DNA of 64,000 bases from Actinobacillus capsulatus DSM 19761. GTDB taxonomy: Bacteria > Pseudomonadota > Gammaproteobacteria > Enterobacterales > Pasteurellaceae. Below are positions 18,345-28,791 of this stretch, piece by piece (the stretch's first letter is position 1; every line of letters starts with the position of its first letter). Below the pieces are notes generated by a model, which worked only from the letters and a program-made list of their open reading frames with translations, was not told the origin of the DNA and did no database searches. Where the stretch lies: the NCBI RefSeq assembly GCF_000374285.1, contig NZ_KB893933.1, positions 26,129 through 90,128 of the forward strand. The letters run 5' to 3'. A program made the position numbers and the translations under genes.

Positions 18345-21062
18345 TTAACTATACCCCATCATTCTCAATAAACTGCGTGTATATTCAATCGCTTCGCTAC
18401 GATTTGCCACTCCGATTTTTTGATACAGATTGCGAATATGCGTTTTAATCGTAGTGATCGCCACCACCAATTCTTGTGAAATCTGTTCATTACTGTAGCC
18501 TGAGTAAATTAAGCCGAGCACCTGCCATTCTCTCGCTGTAAGCGGACTGATTTTAAGTAATTCCGGCACCTGTGGATTCTTCAACAAGTTAGCGACAAAT
18601 TCTTCATCAAAATGGGCAAATTTATGGCGATTGTGCTGATTAATACTCCGCAAAATAAATTGTGCCTTATGGGTTGAAAGTTCATCCAATACATTGATTT
18701 GTAGCAATTGGCGAATTTGCTGTGCCATCAAATCACCTTCAATCACAAAAGCACTAATAAAATTGGTTTGTTGAGTTAGATTTAACGCTCGGATCAAATC
18801 TTTTTGTGCCAGATCTGCTCTTCCCTGACGATAAAACACTCGGTTACGCAAAATCAGCGCTCGTTGCGTATCGCTGATCAAATTAAAGGTTGCAGAAGTT
18901 TGTAACAGGCGATTCAAAATATTCAACGCTTGTTCAAAATTATCCTGTAGCAAATAACAACGAGCAATATTACGCCATTGACGTTGCAAAAAGTGATTAT
19001 TGTCTTGTTCAGGAAAACTGACTTGCGTTAACCAGCTTTCTAAATGCAACTTATCATCACTGATTTGCCAATACAGTATTTGTACTTCGTCAAAAGTTGA
19101 ACGCCAATCCCAATGCACCGCCTGAGCAATAATTAAATTGCGACATTGTTCTATCAAACGTCCGGCGTTATTTAAATCGCCTTTGGTCAGAGACACCTTT
19201 GCCAACAAAGCCAAACAATGCGCTTGCTCGCCCTCTTTTTCTAAGACTTCAATACCAGCATTTGCCATCGCTTCCGCTTGGTCTAAATGATGCCATTCCC
19301 ATAGGATCTGCCCTTTTAAACGCAATAAAAATTCGTGCATCGGAATTTGGTGCAAATGCTGCGCTTGTAACGTGGTGTCTTTTAGCAAGTCATAGGCAGA
19401 CTGCCAAAAGCCTTGTGCCGATAAAATTTCTGCTTGTTGCAGTTTCGACCATAACCACTGATGATAGGCTCTTTGCTCTAATGCCATTTTCTCCACTTTC
19501 TGCATTTGAGCCAAACCTTCTTTCAAATAACCCCGACAATGTTGTGCTTCTCCAATAATGGAATTTGCAACAATTTGCGCATAACCGAAATCGGACGACA
19601 AATGAACAAGCGCCTGTTTTGCTAAGTTATAGGCCTGCTCATCATTGCCCTCATTAATTGCTACCTGTGCTTTTAATGCATCAAAACGTGCTTGTAAATC
19701 AGCAACAAGTGGTTGATTTGGCTGAAACTTTTGCAAAATACCCGACACTTCTTGATGACGGTGCTGGCTCTGTGCAAGCCACGCTTTTAACAGCACTAAG
19801 TTTGAATCTTGCCAAAGTTGCTGTGCTGAAAGTAATGCCAAACAATCTTCCAATAACTTAAGCTGACCTTGATGAAATAACGACCAGCCATGTTCTTGCA
19901 AAATGGTATAAAGCGTTTGAGAATCTTCCAACATCTGCGCATGATAAAGTGCCTCGGATCCATAGCCTAATTTCAGCCACATCATCGCTGCGATTTTATG
20001 TAGCTCTTGCCATTCACAAGGCAGTTCTAAACGACAACTTTGCGCAAGATAAGATGCTAAGATCGGATGAAATTTCCACCAAATTTCACCATCGTCATGC
20101 AATATCCGTTGAATAAAAAGCCCCATTTTTTCTAATTCATCAAGCTTTTTCACGCCGTTTTCATCCTTAGTGAGAGCCAGTACTAATTTTTCATTCATTG
20201 AACGTAAAATCGCACAACGTTGCATAAATAACTTAATTTCCGGCTCAACGTAATGGAATACTTCTTCATTCAGATAATCGGCAATATGTTGTTGATTGAG
20301 CTTGGCAAATAATTTTTCCGGCGAACGCAATAATTCAGGATTTTGCTTCACGGCAAAACTGACTAATTGTAATGCAGTTGCCCAGCCTTCAACACGATCA
20401 CAAAGTGAGAAAACTTCATCATCTGTCAGCGACTCGTTAAATTTTAACGCTAAAAACTGGCGAGTTTCGGTCGGCGTGAATGCCAGCTGATGCACATCAA
20501 TTTCTAAGAGTTGTTCATGAATTCGTAAATTAGTAATACTTAACGGAGGAATTAAACGTGATAAGACAATCAGGCTCATCGTCTGTGGTTGATGCTTTAA
20601 CCAAAAACGAAGTGCATCGTGAATTTTACTATTTTCAATATGGTGATAATCGTCTATCACTAAGTAAAAGTGGCTACGCACCTGAGAAAGCTGAATCAAT
20701 AACTGAGAGAAATAATCTACCAAATTATTTTGGTAAACAATTCCGGAAAAAGAGAGGTCGGTCGCTTGCGAGAGTGCAGCGGTAAAATACGCGGAGAATT
20801 GTTCTATTTTATTGTCACTTTCGTCAAGTGAGTACCAACCAATACGCTGGTTTTTCGCTAATTGTTTTTCCTTCCATTGGCAAACCAGCGTTGTTTTGCC
20901 GTAGCCTGCCGGCGCAATAACAAGCGTCATCGGATAAAATTCCGCTCGATTTAATTCATTTAAGAGTAATGTTCGTTCAACGGTTTCTGTCTCTTTGACG
21001 GTTCGATTGACTTTACTAGAAATTAACTTAGTTGGAATCAATCTTGAAAATGTTGCTTGCAT
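18345..21062 (-). CDS. malT: Maltose regulon transcriptional activator MalT
   Basis: A 905-residue ATP- and maltotriose-dependent activator (E. coli 901). The Walker A motif APAGYGKTTLVCQW is near residue 52, followed by FYLVIDDYHHI (Walker B-like). A large helical-repeat sensor region fills the middle. A LuxR-type helix-turn-helix lies at the C-terminus (LTAREWQVLGLIYSGYSNEQ, then TTIKTHIRNLYQKIGV). It activates mal promoters at GGGGA(T/G)GAGG boxes, which are present at 24840-24862. It is convergent with malP. Confidence 0.97.
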   Translation of the reverse strand: MQATFSRLIPTKLISSKVNRTVKETETVERTLLLNELNRAEFYPMTLVIAPAGYGKTTLVCQWKEKQLAKNQRIGWYSLDESDNKIEQFSAYFTAALSQATDLSFSGIVYQNNLVDYFSQLLIQLSQVRSHFYLVIDDYHHIENSKIHDALRFWLKHQPQTMSLIVLSRLIPPLSITNLRIHEQLLEIDVHQLAFTPTETRQFLALKFNESLTDDEVFSLCDRVEGWATALQLVSFAVKQNPELLRSPEKLFAKLNQQHIADYLNEEVFHYVEPEIKLFMQRCAILRSMNEKLVLALTKDENGVKKLDELEKMGLFIQRILHDDGEIWWKFHPILASYLAQSCRLELPCEWQELHKIAAMMWLKLGYGSEALYHAQMLEDSQTLYTILQEHGWSLFHQGQLKLLEDCLALLSAQQLWQDSNLVLLKAWLAQSQHRHQEVSGILQKFQPNQPLVADLQARFDALKAQVAINEGNDEQAYNLAKQALVHLSSDFGYAQIVANSIIGEAQHCRGYLKEGLAQMQKVEKMALEQRAYHQWLWSKLQQAEILSAQGFWQSAYDLLKDTTLQAQHLHQIPMHEFLLRLKGQILWEWHHLDQAEAMANAGIEVLEKEGEQAHCLALLAKVSLTKGDLNNAGRLIEQCRNLIIAQAVHWDWRSTFDEVQILYWQISDDKLHLESWLTQVSFPEQDNNHFLQRQWRNIARCYLLQDNFEQALNILNRLLQTSATFNLISDTQRALILRNRVFYRQGRADLAQKDLIRALNLTQQTNFISAFVIEGDLMAQQIRQLLQINVLDELSTHKAQFILRSINQHNRHKFAHFDEEFVANLLKNPQVPELLKISPLTAREWQVLGLIYSGYSNEQISQELVVAITTIKTHIRNLYQKIGVANRSEAIEYTRSLLRMMGYS

Positions 21063-21126
21063 GTTTCCTCCATTACATACGATATGGAGATTCTAACAAT
21101 TTTCTCCTTATTTAGTTAGTGGAAAT

Positions 21127-21153
21127 AAAAAAAGCCACTGAAAATTCAGTGGC
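21127..21153 (-). terminator. Terminator of the malK-lamB-malM operon
   Basis: The stem GCCACTG / CAGTGGC (21134-21153) is followed on the minus strand by seven T. It lies 25 bases past the malM stop codon. Confidence 0.85.
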
Positions 21154-21177
21154 AAAAGGATAAAGATAAAAAAACAT

Positions 21178-22065
21178 CTATTTTTTAGCAGAAACTTGTT
21201 TTAAGAAGATTTGACGAGGTGAAGAAAGCCCTAATTGCTCCGCTTCAGTTACTAAATTCATTGCTTTACTAATATCATTATTTTTTAATGCTTGCGTAAC
21301 TGCTTCATTAAAGTATTGTTCTGTGGTCTTCTCTACTGCTTTCGGCTTTGCATTTTTTTGCGGATTTTTAACCGCTTGTATTTCAGCCCCCACTGTTTGG
21401 GCAACTGTCGGTTTTGCTTCAAATAATGCCTCGCCATTAGCCACATTACCTAAACCGACAAATTGAGTACTCTGAATACCATCTACATTAATTTGAATTT
21501 GTCCGGAATTAGTATGTTTTACCAGTAAATCTGCAATTGCAGGTGGTTGGTTACCTTTTGCTTTTTCATATAATTTCACTGGGTGGGTAAATGTCGTTTG
21601 CCCTGCGAGATCTTTTTCAGTGGTGTAGAGCAGTAAATAAATAAAATCTTGTCCGGTTGCTGGCGTTAAACTTAATTCCGCTTGAATTTGCCCGCCTTCA
21701 AAACCTCGTTCTTCCACAACTTTAAATTGCGAAGCGGGGTATGTTAGAGACTCATTAAAATTCGCATCCAAAACTAAGACATTCGGTACAAAAATATGGT
21801 CATTATCTACTACTAAACTGCTGATTTTAATCTTGAGTGTGCCTTGATTTGCCGGAATTTTATAACCGATTACCGCACTATTTGTGCCTGCTAGCATTTG
21901 GCTAAATGTACGGATTTGTTTTTCTGAAAGTTCATTAACAATCTTTTGTGAGAAAGTAACATCTTGCCAACCAAAACGGCTTAGTTCTGTCTTTGATGGT
22001 GTCGCTGCCATAGCAACCGATGCAAATAAAACACTTGATAAAAATGCTGCAATTTTGGTTTTCAT
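21178..22065 (-). CDS. malM: Periplasmic maltose operon protein MalM
   Basis: A 295-residue protein with a signal peptide (MKTKIAAFLSSVLFASVAMA) and a mature part containing the MalM-like segments FVPNVLVLDANF and FIYLLLYTTEKDL. It sits after lamB, as in E. coli malK-lamB-malM. Its biochemical role is not established. The C-terminal third has a linker and a helical tail (EQYFNEAVTQALKNNDISKA) that looks like a small repeat module. A strong terminator follows. Confidence 0.9.
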   Translation of the reverse strand: MKTKIAAFLSSVLFASVAMAATPSKTELSRFGWQDVTFSQKIVNELSEKQIRTFSQMLAGTNSAVIGYKIPANQGTLKIKISSLVVDNDHIFVPNVLVLDANFNESLTYPASQFKVVEERGFEGGQIQAELSLTPATGQDFIYLLLYTTEKDLAGQTTFTHPVKLYEKAKGNQPPAIADLLVKHTNSGQIQINVDGIQSTQFVGLGNVANGEALFEAKPTVAQTVGAEIQAVKNPQKNAKPKAVEKTTEQYFNEAVTQALKNNDISKAMNLVTEAEQLGLSSPRQIFLKQVSAKK

Positions 22066-22134
22066 AAATGCCTCTCTAAAAAATTATTTGTTACATCGCA
22101 AAGGGACGTAATACATACGCCCCAGATGATTTAA

Positions 22135-23451
<1,317 letters not shown>

Positions 23452-23474
23452 TTAAGGGAAACCCTTAAGAACAT

Positions 23475-24614
23475 TTATACACCTTGCTCGACAAATAAAC
23501 GTTTACATGCCGTGCCATCTTCTCGGAAAAGGTGACAACGATTCGGATTAATACCAATCGACATTAAATCGCCTTCTTTCACTAATACAATGTCATTTTG
23601 GCGATAGACCAAACTCTGTTTAATCGGTGGCATTTCAATATGAATTTGCGTTTCATTACCTAGTTGTTCCACCACTTTGACCGTGCCGGAAATACAAACT
23701 TCGCTTTGTTCACACGGTAATAAATGTTCTGGACGAATACCTAATGAAAGGTTATCTCCTACTTTTACACCACCACTTTCAACCGGTACCCAGAAATTTA
23801 AATGGGTTGAATCCGGTAATTCAATTTTCACCCCACCTTCACGCACATCAATCACTCGCACCGGCAAGAAATTCATCTTAGGTGATCCGATAAAACCTGC
23901 TACAAAACGATTTGCCGGATAGTGATAAAGCTCTAATGGTTTACCCACTTGTGCAACGTTCGTTGTAAGATTGCTGCCCGCAGAAAGCGCTTGTAAAACA
24001 ACAATTTTATCAGCGAGTGTCATCGCTTCGATTTGGTCATGCGTTACATAAATCATTGTTCTGCCAAGTTTTTTATGTAATTTTGAGATCTCTACGCGCA
24101 TTTGCACACGTAATGCTGCATCTAAGTTTGAAAGAGGTTCATCTAATAAAAACACTTCGGGCTGTGAAACTAAGGTACGTCCAATCGCAACACGCTGACG
24201 TTGACCGCCCGACAATTCTTTCGGCTTGCGATTTAGTAAATGAGCGAGTTGTAGAATTTCTGCAACTTGGTTAACACGCTGGTCGATTTCTTCTTTTCTA
24301 GCGCCAGCAAGTTTTAAGCCGAATGACATATTTTCTGCGACTGAAAGGTGTGGATATAATGCATAAGATTGGAATACCATACCGATATTTCGATTCGCTG
24401 GCGGTACATCATTCATTCGTTTATCCCCGATAAATAAATCACCGGAGGTGATTTCTTCCAAGCCTGCGATCATTCGTAATACTGTTGATTTACCACAACC
24501 TGACGGACCAACAAAAACAACAAATTCGCCGTCTTTAATTTCTAAATTAACATCCTTAGAAATGTGTACATTGCCATACGATTTGCATACCTTTACTAAT
24601 CGAACATCTGTCAT
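23475..24614 (-). CDS. malK: Maltose/maltodextrin ABC transporter ATPase MalK
   Basis: A 379-residue ATPase. Walker A is GPSGCGKST, the signature motif is [13 protein letters not shown], Walker B is [12 protein letters not shown], and the switch histidine is in [14 protein letters not shown]. The C-terminal regulatory domain (about residues 240-379) is where E. coli MalK contacts MalT and EIIA-Glc. The ATG at 24614 is preceded by GAGAGGAC; the extra 32 codons upstream lack support. It is first in malK-lamB-malM and divergent from malE. Confidence 0.97.
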   Translation of the reverse strand: MTDVRLVKVCKSYGNVHISKDVNLEIKDGEFVVFVGPSGCGKSTVLRMIAGLEEITSGDLFIGDKRMNDVPPANRNIGMVFQSYALYPHLSVAENMSFGLKLAGARKEEIDQRVNQVAEILQLAHLLNRKPKELSGGQRQRVAIGRTLVSQPEVFLLDEPLSNLDAALRVQMRVEISKLHKKLGRTMIYVTHDQIEAMTLADKIVVLQALSAGSNLTTNVAQVGKPLELYHYPANRFVAGFIGSPKMNFLPVRVIDVREGGVKIELPDSTHLNFWVPVESGGVKVGDNLSLGIRPEHLLPCEQSEVCISGTVKVVEQLGNETQIHIEMPPIKQSLVYRQNDIVLVKEGDLMSIGINPNRCHLFREDGTACKRLFVEQGV

Positions 24615-24738
24615 GTTTTTGTCCTCTCGCTTTAAATTTGCTATGTAGTTTACGCATTTCTCTTTTTTCCACATCATACTTTCAGTAAATTTTTTCTTTA
24701 CGCAACTCAATGTTTTTATTCCATTTTTTCTTGTTTTT

Positions 24739-24754
24739 TGTGAAACAGATCACA
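24739..24754. promoter_or_regulatory. Perfect CRP site 1 in the malK-malE control region
   Basis: TGTGA-AACAGA-TCACA matches the CRP core consensus at all ten specified positions. It is 125 bases upstream of malK. With site 2 it forms a larger inverted repeat, since the 16 bases plus AAA are exact reverse complements. Confidence 0.85.
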
Positions 24755-24771
24755 AAAAATACCTGAAGTTT

Positions 24772-24787
24772 TGTGATCTGTTTCACA
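24772..24787. promoter_or_regulatory. Perfect CRP site 2 in the malK-malE control region
   Basis: TGTGA-TCTGTT-TCACA is the exact inverse of site 1, with centres 33 bases apart (about three helical turns). Both sites should load CRP on the same face of the DNA. A weaker third site, TGTGA-ACTATA-TCAAT, lies at 24812-24827. Confidence 0.85.
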
Positions 24788-24839
24788 AAAAACTGAGATA
24801 TCCCCAAAATCTGTGAACTATATCAATAAATTCGGTTAT

Positions 24840-24862
24840 GGGGAGGAGGATGGGGGATGATG
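24840..24862 (+). promoter_or_regulatory. Two tandem MalT boxes of the malE promoter
   Basis: GGGGAGGAGG (24840-24849) matches the MalT consensus GGGGA(T/G)GAGG exactly. GGGGATGATG (24853-24862) matches at 9 of 10. A TATTAT -10 element at 24882-24887 places the second box near position -37, where MalT boxes overlap the -35 region in E. coli. Confidence 0.8.
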
Positions 24863-24945
24863 AAATGATGGGTAAATTTTTTATTATGCTCTGTGTAAAA
24901 GACTAGAAAGTCGGTCTATCTCTAAAATTAAATGAGGAAAACTCT

Positions 24946-26130
24946 ATGAAAAAACTCACTAAAACCGCATTAGCTGTATTAACAGGGCTTTGTGTTGCTC
25001 AAGGTGTCAATGCAAAAATTGTGGAAGGTCAACTCAATATCTGGATTAGTGCAGATAAAGGTTATAACGGTTTAGCCGAAGTAGGTAAAAAATTTGAAGC
25101 AGAAACCGGTGTTAAAGTTATAGTGGAACATCCGGGGAAATTAGAAGAATTATTCCCACAAGTTGCTTCAACCGGCGATGGTCCTGACGTAATTATCTTT
25201 GCCCATGACCGTTTTGGTGGCTACGCTCAAGCAGGCTTATTAGCAGAAGTAAAACCGAGCGCTGAATTTAAAGCGAAGCTGTCTGATATCGGCTGGGAAG
25301 CTAATAAATATAACGGTAAACAAATTGCTTACCCAATTGCAATTGAAGCAATCTCATTAATTTATAATAAAGATTTAGTAGCAACACCGCCAAAAACATG
25401 GGAAGAAGTGGAAAAGCTTGATAAAGAGTTAAAAGCTAAAGGCAAAAGTGCCATTATGTGGAATTTACAAGAGCCGTACTTCACTTGGCCTGTTATCTCA
25501 TCTCAAGGCGCTTATGCATTTAAAGTCACACCAAACGGTTATAATGTGAAAGATATTGGCGTAAATAATGAAGGCGCACAAAAAGGCTTACAATTCGTTG
25601 TTGATTTAGTAAATAAAAAAGTGATTAACGCCGATATGGACTATGCCGTTTCAGAAGCTGCATTCAATAAAGGAAATACCGCTTTAACGATTAACGGCCC
25701 GTGGTCTTGGGCTAATATTGAGAAAAGCGAAATCAACTATGGCGTAGCCGTTCTCCCAACATTAAACGGCAAAGCCTCTAAACCATTTGTTGGTGTATTA
25801 AGTGCTGCGGTAAATGCTTCTAGCCCGAACCAAGACTTAGCCAAAGAATTCTTAGAAAATCATTTATTAACCGATGAAGGCTTAACAACTGTTAATAAAG
25901 ATGCACCGCTAGGCGCTGTAGCCTTGAAATCTTTCCAAGCTAAACTGGCTAAAGACCCACGCATTGCTGCAACGATGGCGAATGCGGAAAACGGAGAAAT
26001 TATGCCGAATATTCCACAAATGAGCCGTTTCTGGTATTCAGAAAAAGCCGCTATCGGTAATGCAACCAGCGGTCGCCAATCTGTAAAAGCAGCGCTTGAT
26101 GAAGCGCAAGCAAAAATTGGAAAAGAATAA
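24946..26130 (+). CDS. malE: Maltose/maltodextrin-binding protein MalE
   Basis: A 394-residue periplasmic receptor with a signal peptide of about 23 residues ending GVNA. The mature protein begins [19 protein letters not shown], as in E. coli MalE (KIEEGKLVIWINGDKGYNG). Also present are the hinge and ligand segments [31 protein letters not shown] and [15 protein letters not shown] lies about 12 bases before the ATG. It heads malE-malF-malG-malQ and is separated from malF by a stable hairpin. Confidence 0.97.
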   Translation: MKKLTKTALAVLTGLCVAQGVNAKIVEGQLNIWISADKGYNGLAEVGKKFEAETGVKVIVEHPGKLEELFPQVASTGDGPDVIIFAHDRFGGYAQAGLLAEVKPSAEFKAKLSDIGWEANKYNGKQIAYPIAIEAISLIYNKDLVATPPKTWEEVEKLDKELKAKGKSAIMWNLQEPYFTWPVISSQGAYAFKVTPNGYNVKDIGVNNEGAQKGLQFVVDLVNKKVINADMDYAVSEAAFNKGNTALTINGPWSWANIEKSEINYGVAVLPTLNGKASKPFVGVLSAAVNASSPNQDLAKEFLENHLLTDEGLTTVNKDAPLGAVALKSFQAKLAKDPRIAATMANAENGEIMPNIPQMSRFWYSEKAAIGNATSGRQSVKAALDEAQAKIGKE

Positions 26131-26150
26131 TTTTTGCTAACCTCGTTGTT

Positions 26151-26173
26151 AGGACGCCTCAAATAGGCGTCCT
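26151..26173 (+). other. malE-malF intercistronic hairpin
   Basis: AGGACGCCT-CAAAT-AGGCGTCCT is a perfect 9-base stem between malE and malF with no T run. Stems here in enteric bacteria protect the malE message and lower malF expression. The same effect is inferred. Confidence 0.6.
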
Positions 26174-26206
26174 ATACCTCCGGCTTACCAATTTAGGGGA
26201 AACACT

Positions 26207-27757
26207 ATGCCAACATTAAATACAACACCCCCTTCCCAGCTTTGGGCTAAACGTCTATTTATCGGATTACTTTATCTATTATCTTTTTACCTTGTTTTTA
26301 CCATTTATCTGCAAGGTGAAATACTGTTTGCATTACTTGTTTTAGTCGTAGTAACGACAGGTATTTATATTTTCTCAAATCAATCGACCTACCGTTGGCG
26401 CTATGTTTACCCTGGTGTTTCTGCTATGGGGATTTTTGTGTTATTCCCGTTAATTTGTACTGTCGTTATCGCCTTTACAAATTATAGTGGCTCCAATCAA
26501 CTTAACTTTGAACAAGTCGTCCGCCAATTACAAAATCAAACTTACGCTGCAGGTGATCATCTGAATTTCAAATTGCTGCAAACCAACGAAAATCAATATC
26601 AACTTGCATTAAGTAACCCTAATTCGCAAAAAAATTATCTTTCTGAACCGCTTGTATTAGATACCCTTCCTGCTGAATTGGCTGTAACTGAAGTAGAGCA
26701 ACTCCCTAACATATCAGTTGCCCCTTTAAAAGCAATTACGCAAAACCGAACTAGATTACAGGTAATAAAAGTATTATTACCAAGCGAACAAATCGTTACG
26801 ATGAGTTCTCTCCGCCAATTTGCTGAACAAAAAGCACGCTATACATTTGATGAACAAAATCAGATCTTAACAAATAATGAGAGTGGTGAACGCTATAAAC
26901 CGAATGATGATATCGGCTTTTTCCAACCGATTGACGAACAGGGTAATTTTACAGGCAATCGATTAGAACCGGGTTATACCGTTTCAGTAGGTTGGCAGAA
27001 TTTCATCAAAATCTTAACCGATGACGGTGTTCAAGAACCCTTTATTAAAATCTTTATTTGGACTGTCGTATTTGCCCTTTTAACCGTTGTTTTTACTACA
27101 TTACTCGGGATGATTTTTGCTTCGCTCGTACAATGGGAAGCATTAAAAGGTAAAGCGATTTATCGTCTGTTATTAATTTTACCTTACGCCGTACCGGGCT
27201 TTATTTCAATCTTAGTTTTTAAAGGGTTATTTAACCAAAGTTTCGGTGAAATCAACCTCATTCTAAACCAATTATTCGGTATCCGTCCGGAATGGTTTAA
27301 TGATCCGTTCTTAGCCAAAGCAATGTTACTGATTGTGAATACTTGGTTAGGTTATCCGTATATGATGATTGTTTGCATGGGCTTACTCAAAGCGATTCCG
27401 CACGATTTATATGAAGCTTCTGCGATTGATGGCGCAAGTGTATGGCAAAATTTCACGAAAATTACCATGCCATTGTTAATTAAACCGCTTATGCCGTTAA
27501 TGATTGCCAGCTTCGCCTTTAACTTTAATAACTTTGTATTAATTCAGTTATTAACTAACGGTGGTCCAAATATGGTAGGCACAACAACACCGGCAGGACA
27601 TACCGATTTACTGGTCAGTTATACTTATCGTATTGCTTTTGAAGGTAGCGGTACACAAGACTTTGGTTTAGCGGCTGCAATCGCTGTCATCATCTTCTTG
27701 CTAGTAAGCGGATTAGCATTATTCCAAATCAGAATGACGAAATTATCACAGGATTAA
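26207..27757 (+). CDS. malF: Maltose ABC transporter permease MalF
   Basis: A 516-residue inner-membrane protein with eight predicted helices. A large periplasmic loop (P2, about residues 95-270) lies between the third and fourth helices, as in E. coli MalF. The coupling EAA motif is [20 protein letters not shown], near residue 405. Conserved transmembrane segments include [19 protein letters not shown] and [16 protein letters not shown]. It pairs with MalG and sits on MalK. AGGGG occurs before the ATG at 26207. Confidence 0.97.
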   Translation: MPTLNTTPPSQLWAKRLFIGLLYLLSFYLVFTIYLQGEILFALLVLVVVTTGIYIFSNQSTYRWRYVYPGVSAMGIFVLFPLICTVVIAFTNYSGSNQLNFEQVVRQLQNQTYAAGDHLNFKLLQTNENQYQLALSNPNSQKNYLSEPLVLDTLPAELAVTEVEQLPNISVAPLKAITQNRTRLQVIKVLLPSEQIVTMSSLRQFAEQKARYTFDEQNQILTNNESGERYKPNDDIGFFQPIDEQGNFTGNRLEPGYTVSVGWQNFIKILTDDGVQEPFIKIFIWTVVFALLTVVFTTLLGMIFASLVQWEALKGKAIYRLLLILPYAVPGFISILVFKGLFNQSFGEINLILNQLFGIRPEWFNDPFLAKAMLLIVNTWLGYPYMMIVCMGLLKAIPHDLYEASAIDGASVWQNFTKITMPLLIKPLMPLMIASFAFNFNNFVLIQLLTNGGPNMVGTTTPAGHTDLLVSYTYRIAFEGSGTQDFGLAAAIAVIIFLLVSGLALFQIRMTKLSQD

Positions 27758-27763
27758 TTGAAG

Positions 27764-27796
27764 TTGCTCCTTCTTCTCTCTGCACAGAAGGAGCAA
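27764..27796 (+). other. malF-malG intercistronic hairpin
   Basis: TTGCTCCTTCT / AGAAGGAGCAA is an 11-base perfect stem with an 11-base loop, just before malG. Its right arm ends near the malG ribosome-binding site (AAAGAGGAT), so it may affect malG translation. Confidence 0.55.
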
Positions 27797-27810
27797 AGAG
27801 GATATCAACT

Positions 27811-28701
27811 ATGGCTATTGTTCAACCTAAATCAATGAAATTGCGTTTATTTTCCACTCACCTTTTTCTAATCTGTTTCTGCGCAATTATCTTATTCCCG
27901 ATGCTGATGATTATCGGGATTTCATTGCGCCCCGGAAACTTAGCAATTGGTGAATTGATTCCAAGTGAAATTTCACTTGAACACTGGAAACTTGCCTTAG
28001 GTCTTAGCGTTACTCATGTGGACGGAAGTGTAACACCACCGCCATTCCCTGTTTTACTCTGGTTATGGAATTCAGTTAAAGTTGCAGGTATTACCGCTAT
28101 GATCACTCTCGCTTTATCGACAACTGCTGCCTATGCCTTTGCTCGTTTATGTTTCACCGGTAAAAGTTTATTACTGAAATCAATGTTAATTTTCCAAATG
28201 TTTCCGGCTGTACTTTCATTAGTTGCATTGTATGCCTTATTTGATCGTCTAAGCGATTACATTCCATTCTTAGGGTTAAATACACATGGCGGGGTAATCT
28301 TTGCTTACTTAGGTGGTATCGCAATGCACGTTTGGACAATCAAAGGTTATTTTGAAACTATTGATAAATCGCTTGAAGAAGCGGCTGCGCTTGATGGAGC
28401 AAGTCCGTGGCAAACTTTCCGTTTAATTTTACTGCCGCTTTCCGTACCGATTTTAGCGGTTGTGTTTATCCTTTCCTTTATCTCAAGCATTATCGAAGTG
28501 CCAGTTGCCTCACTCTTATTACGAGATGTTGAAAACTACACGCTTGCAGTAGGTATGCAACAGTACTTACATCCGCAAAACTATCTTTGGGGTGACTTTG
28601 CCGCTGCCGCCATCTTGTCTGCGATTCCAATCACATTAGTATTCTTACTAGCACAACGTTGGTTAGTCGGCGGCTTAACCGCTGGTGGTGTAAAAGGATA
28701 A
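27811..28701 (+). CDS. malG: Maltose ABC transporter permease MalG
   Basis: A 296-residue inner-membrane protein with six helices. The EAA motif is [20 protein letters not shown]. The C-terminal tail [14 protein letters not shown] is the part that inserts into the MalE binding site in the E. coli transporter. Length equals E. coli MalG. It follows malF by 53 bases in the same operon. Confidence 0.97.
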   Translation: MAIVQPKSMKLRLFSTHLFLICFCAIILFPMLMIIGISLRPGNLAIGELIPSEISLEHWKLALGLSVTHVDGSVTPPPFPVLLWLWNSVKVAGITAMITLALSTTAAYAFARLCFTGKSLLLKSMLIFQMFPAVLSLVALYALFDRLSDYIPFLGLNTHGGVIFAYLGGIAMHVWTIKGYFETIDKSLEEAAALDGASPWQTFRLILLPLSVPILAVVFILSFISSIIEVPVASLLLRDVENYTLAVGMQQYLHPQNYLWGDFAAAAILSAIPITLVFLLAQRWLVGGLTAGGVKG

Positions 28702-28703
28702 GT

Positions 28704-28723
28704 ATCGGAGGAACTTCTCCGAT
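28704..28723 (+). other. malG-malQ intercistronic hairpin
   Basis: ATCGGAG-GAACTT-CTCCGAT is a 7-base stem directly after the malG stop, without a T run. It is the third such stem between successive genes of this operon. Confidence 0.5.
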
Positions 28724-28791
28724 TTGCAAAAAATAAGTAAAAAATAACCGCTTATGAGGCTATGCTCACTAAGCAAAAAAGGAAGATCACA

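Noticed and set aside
24797..24804. A MalT box for malK on the minus strand (GGGGATATCT)
   Set aside because: Only about 6 of 10 positions agree with the consensus.
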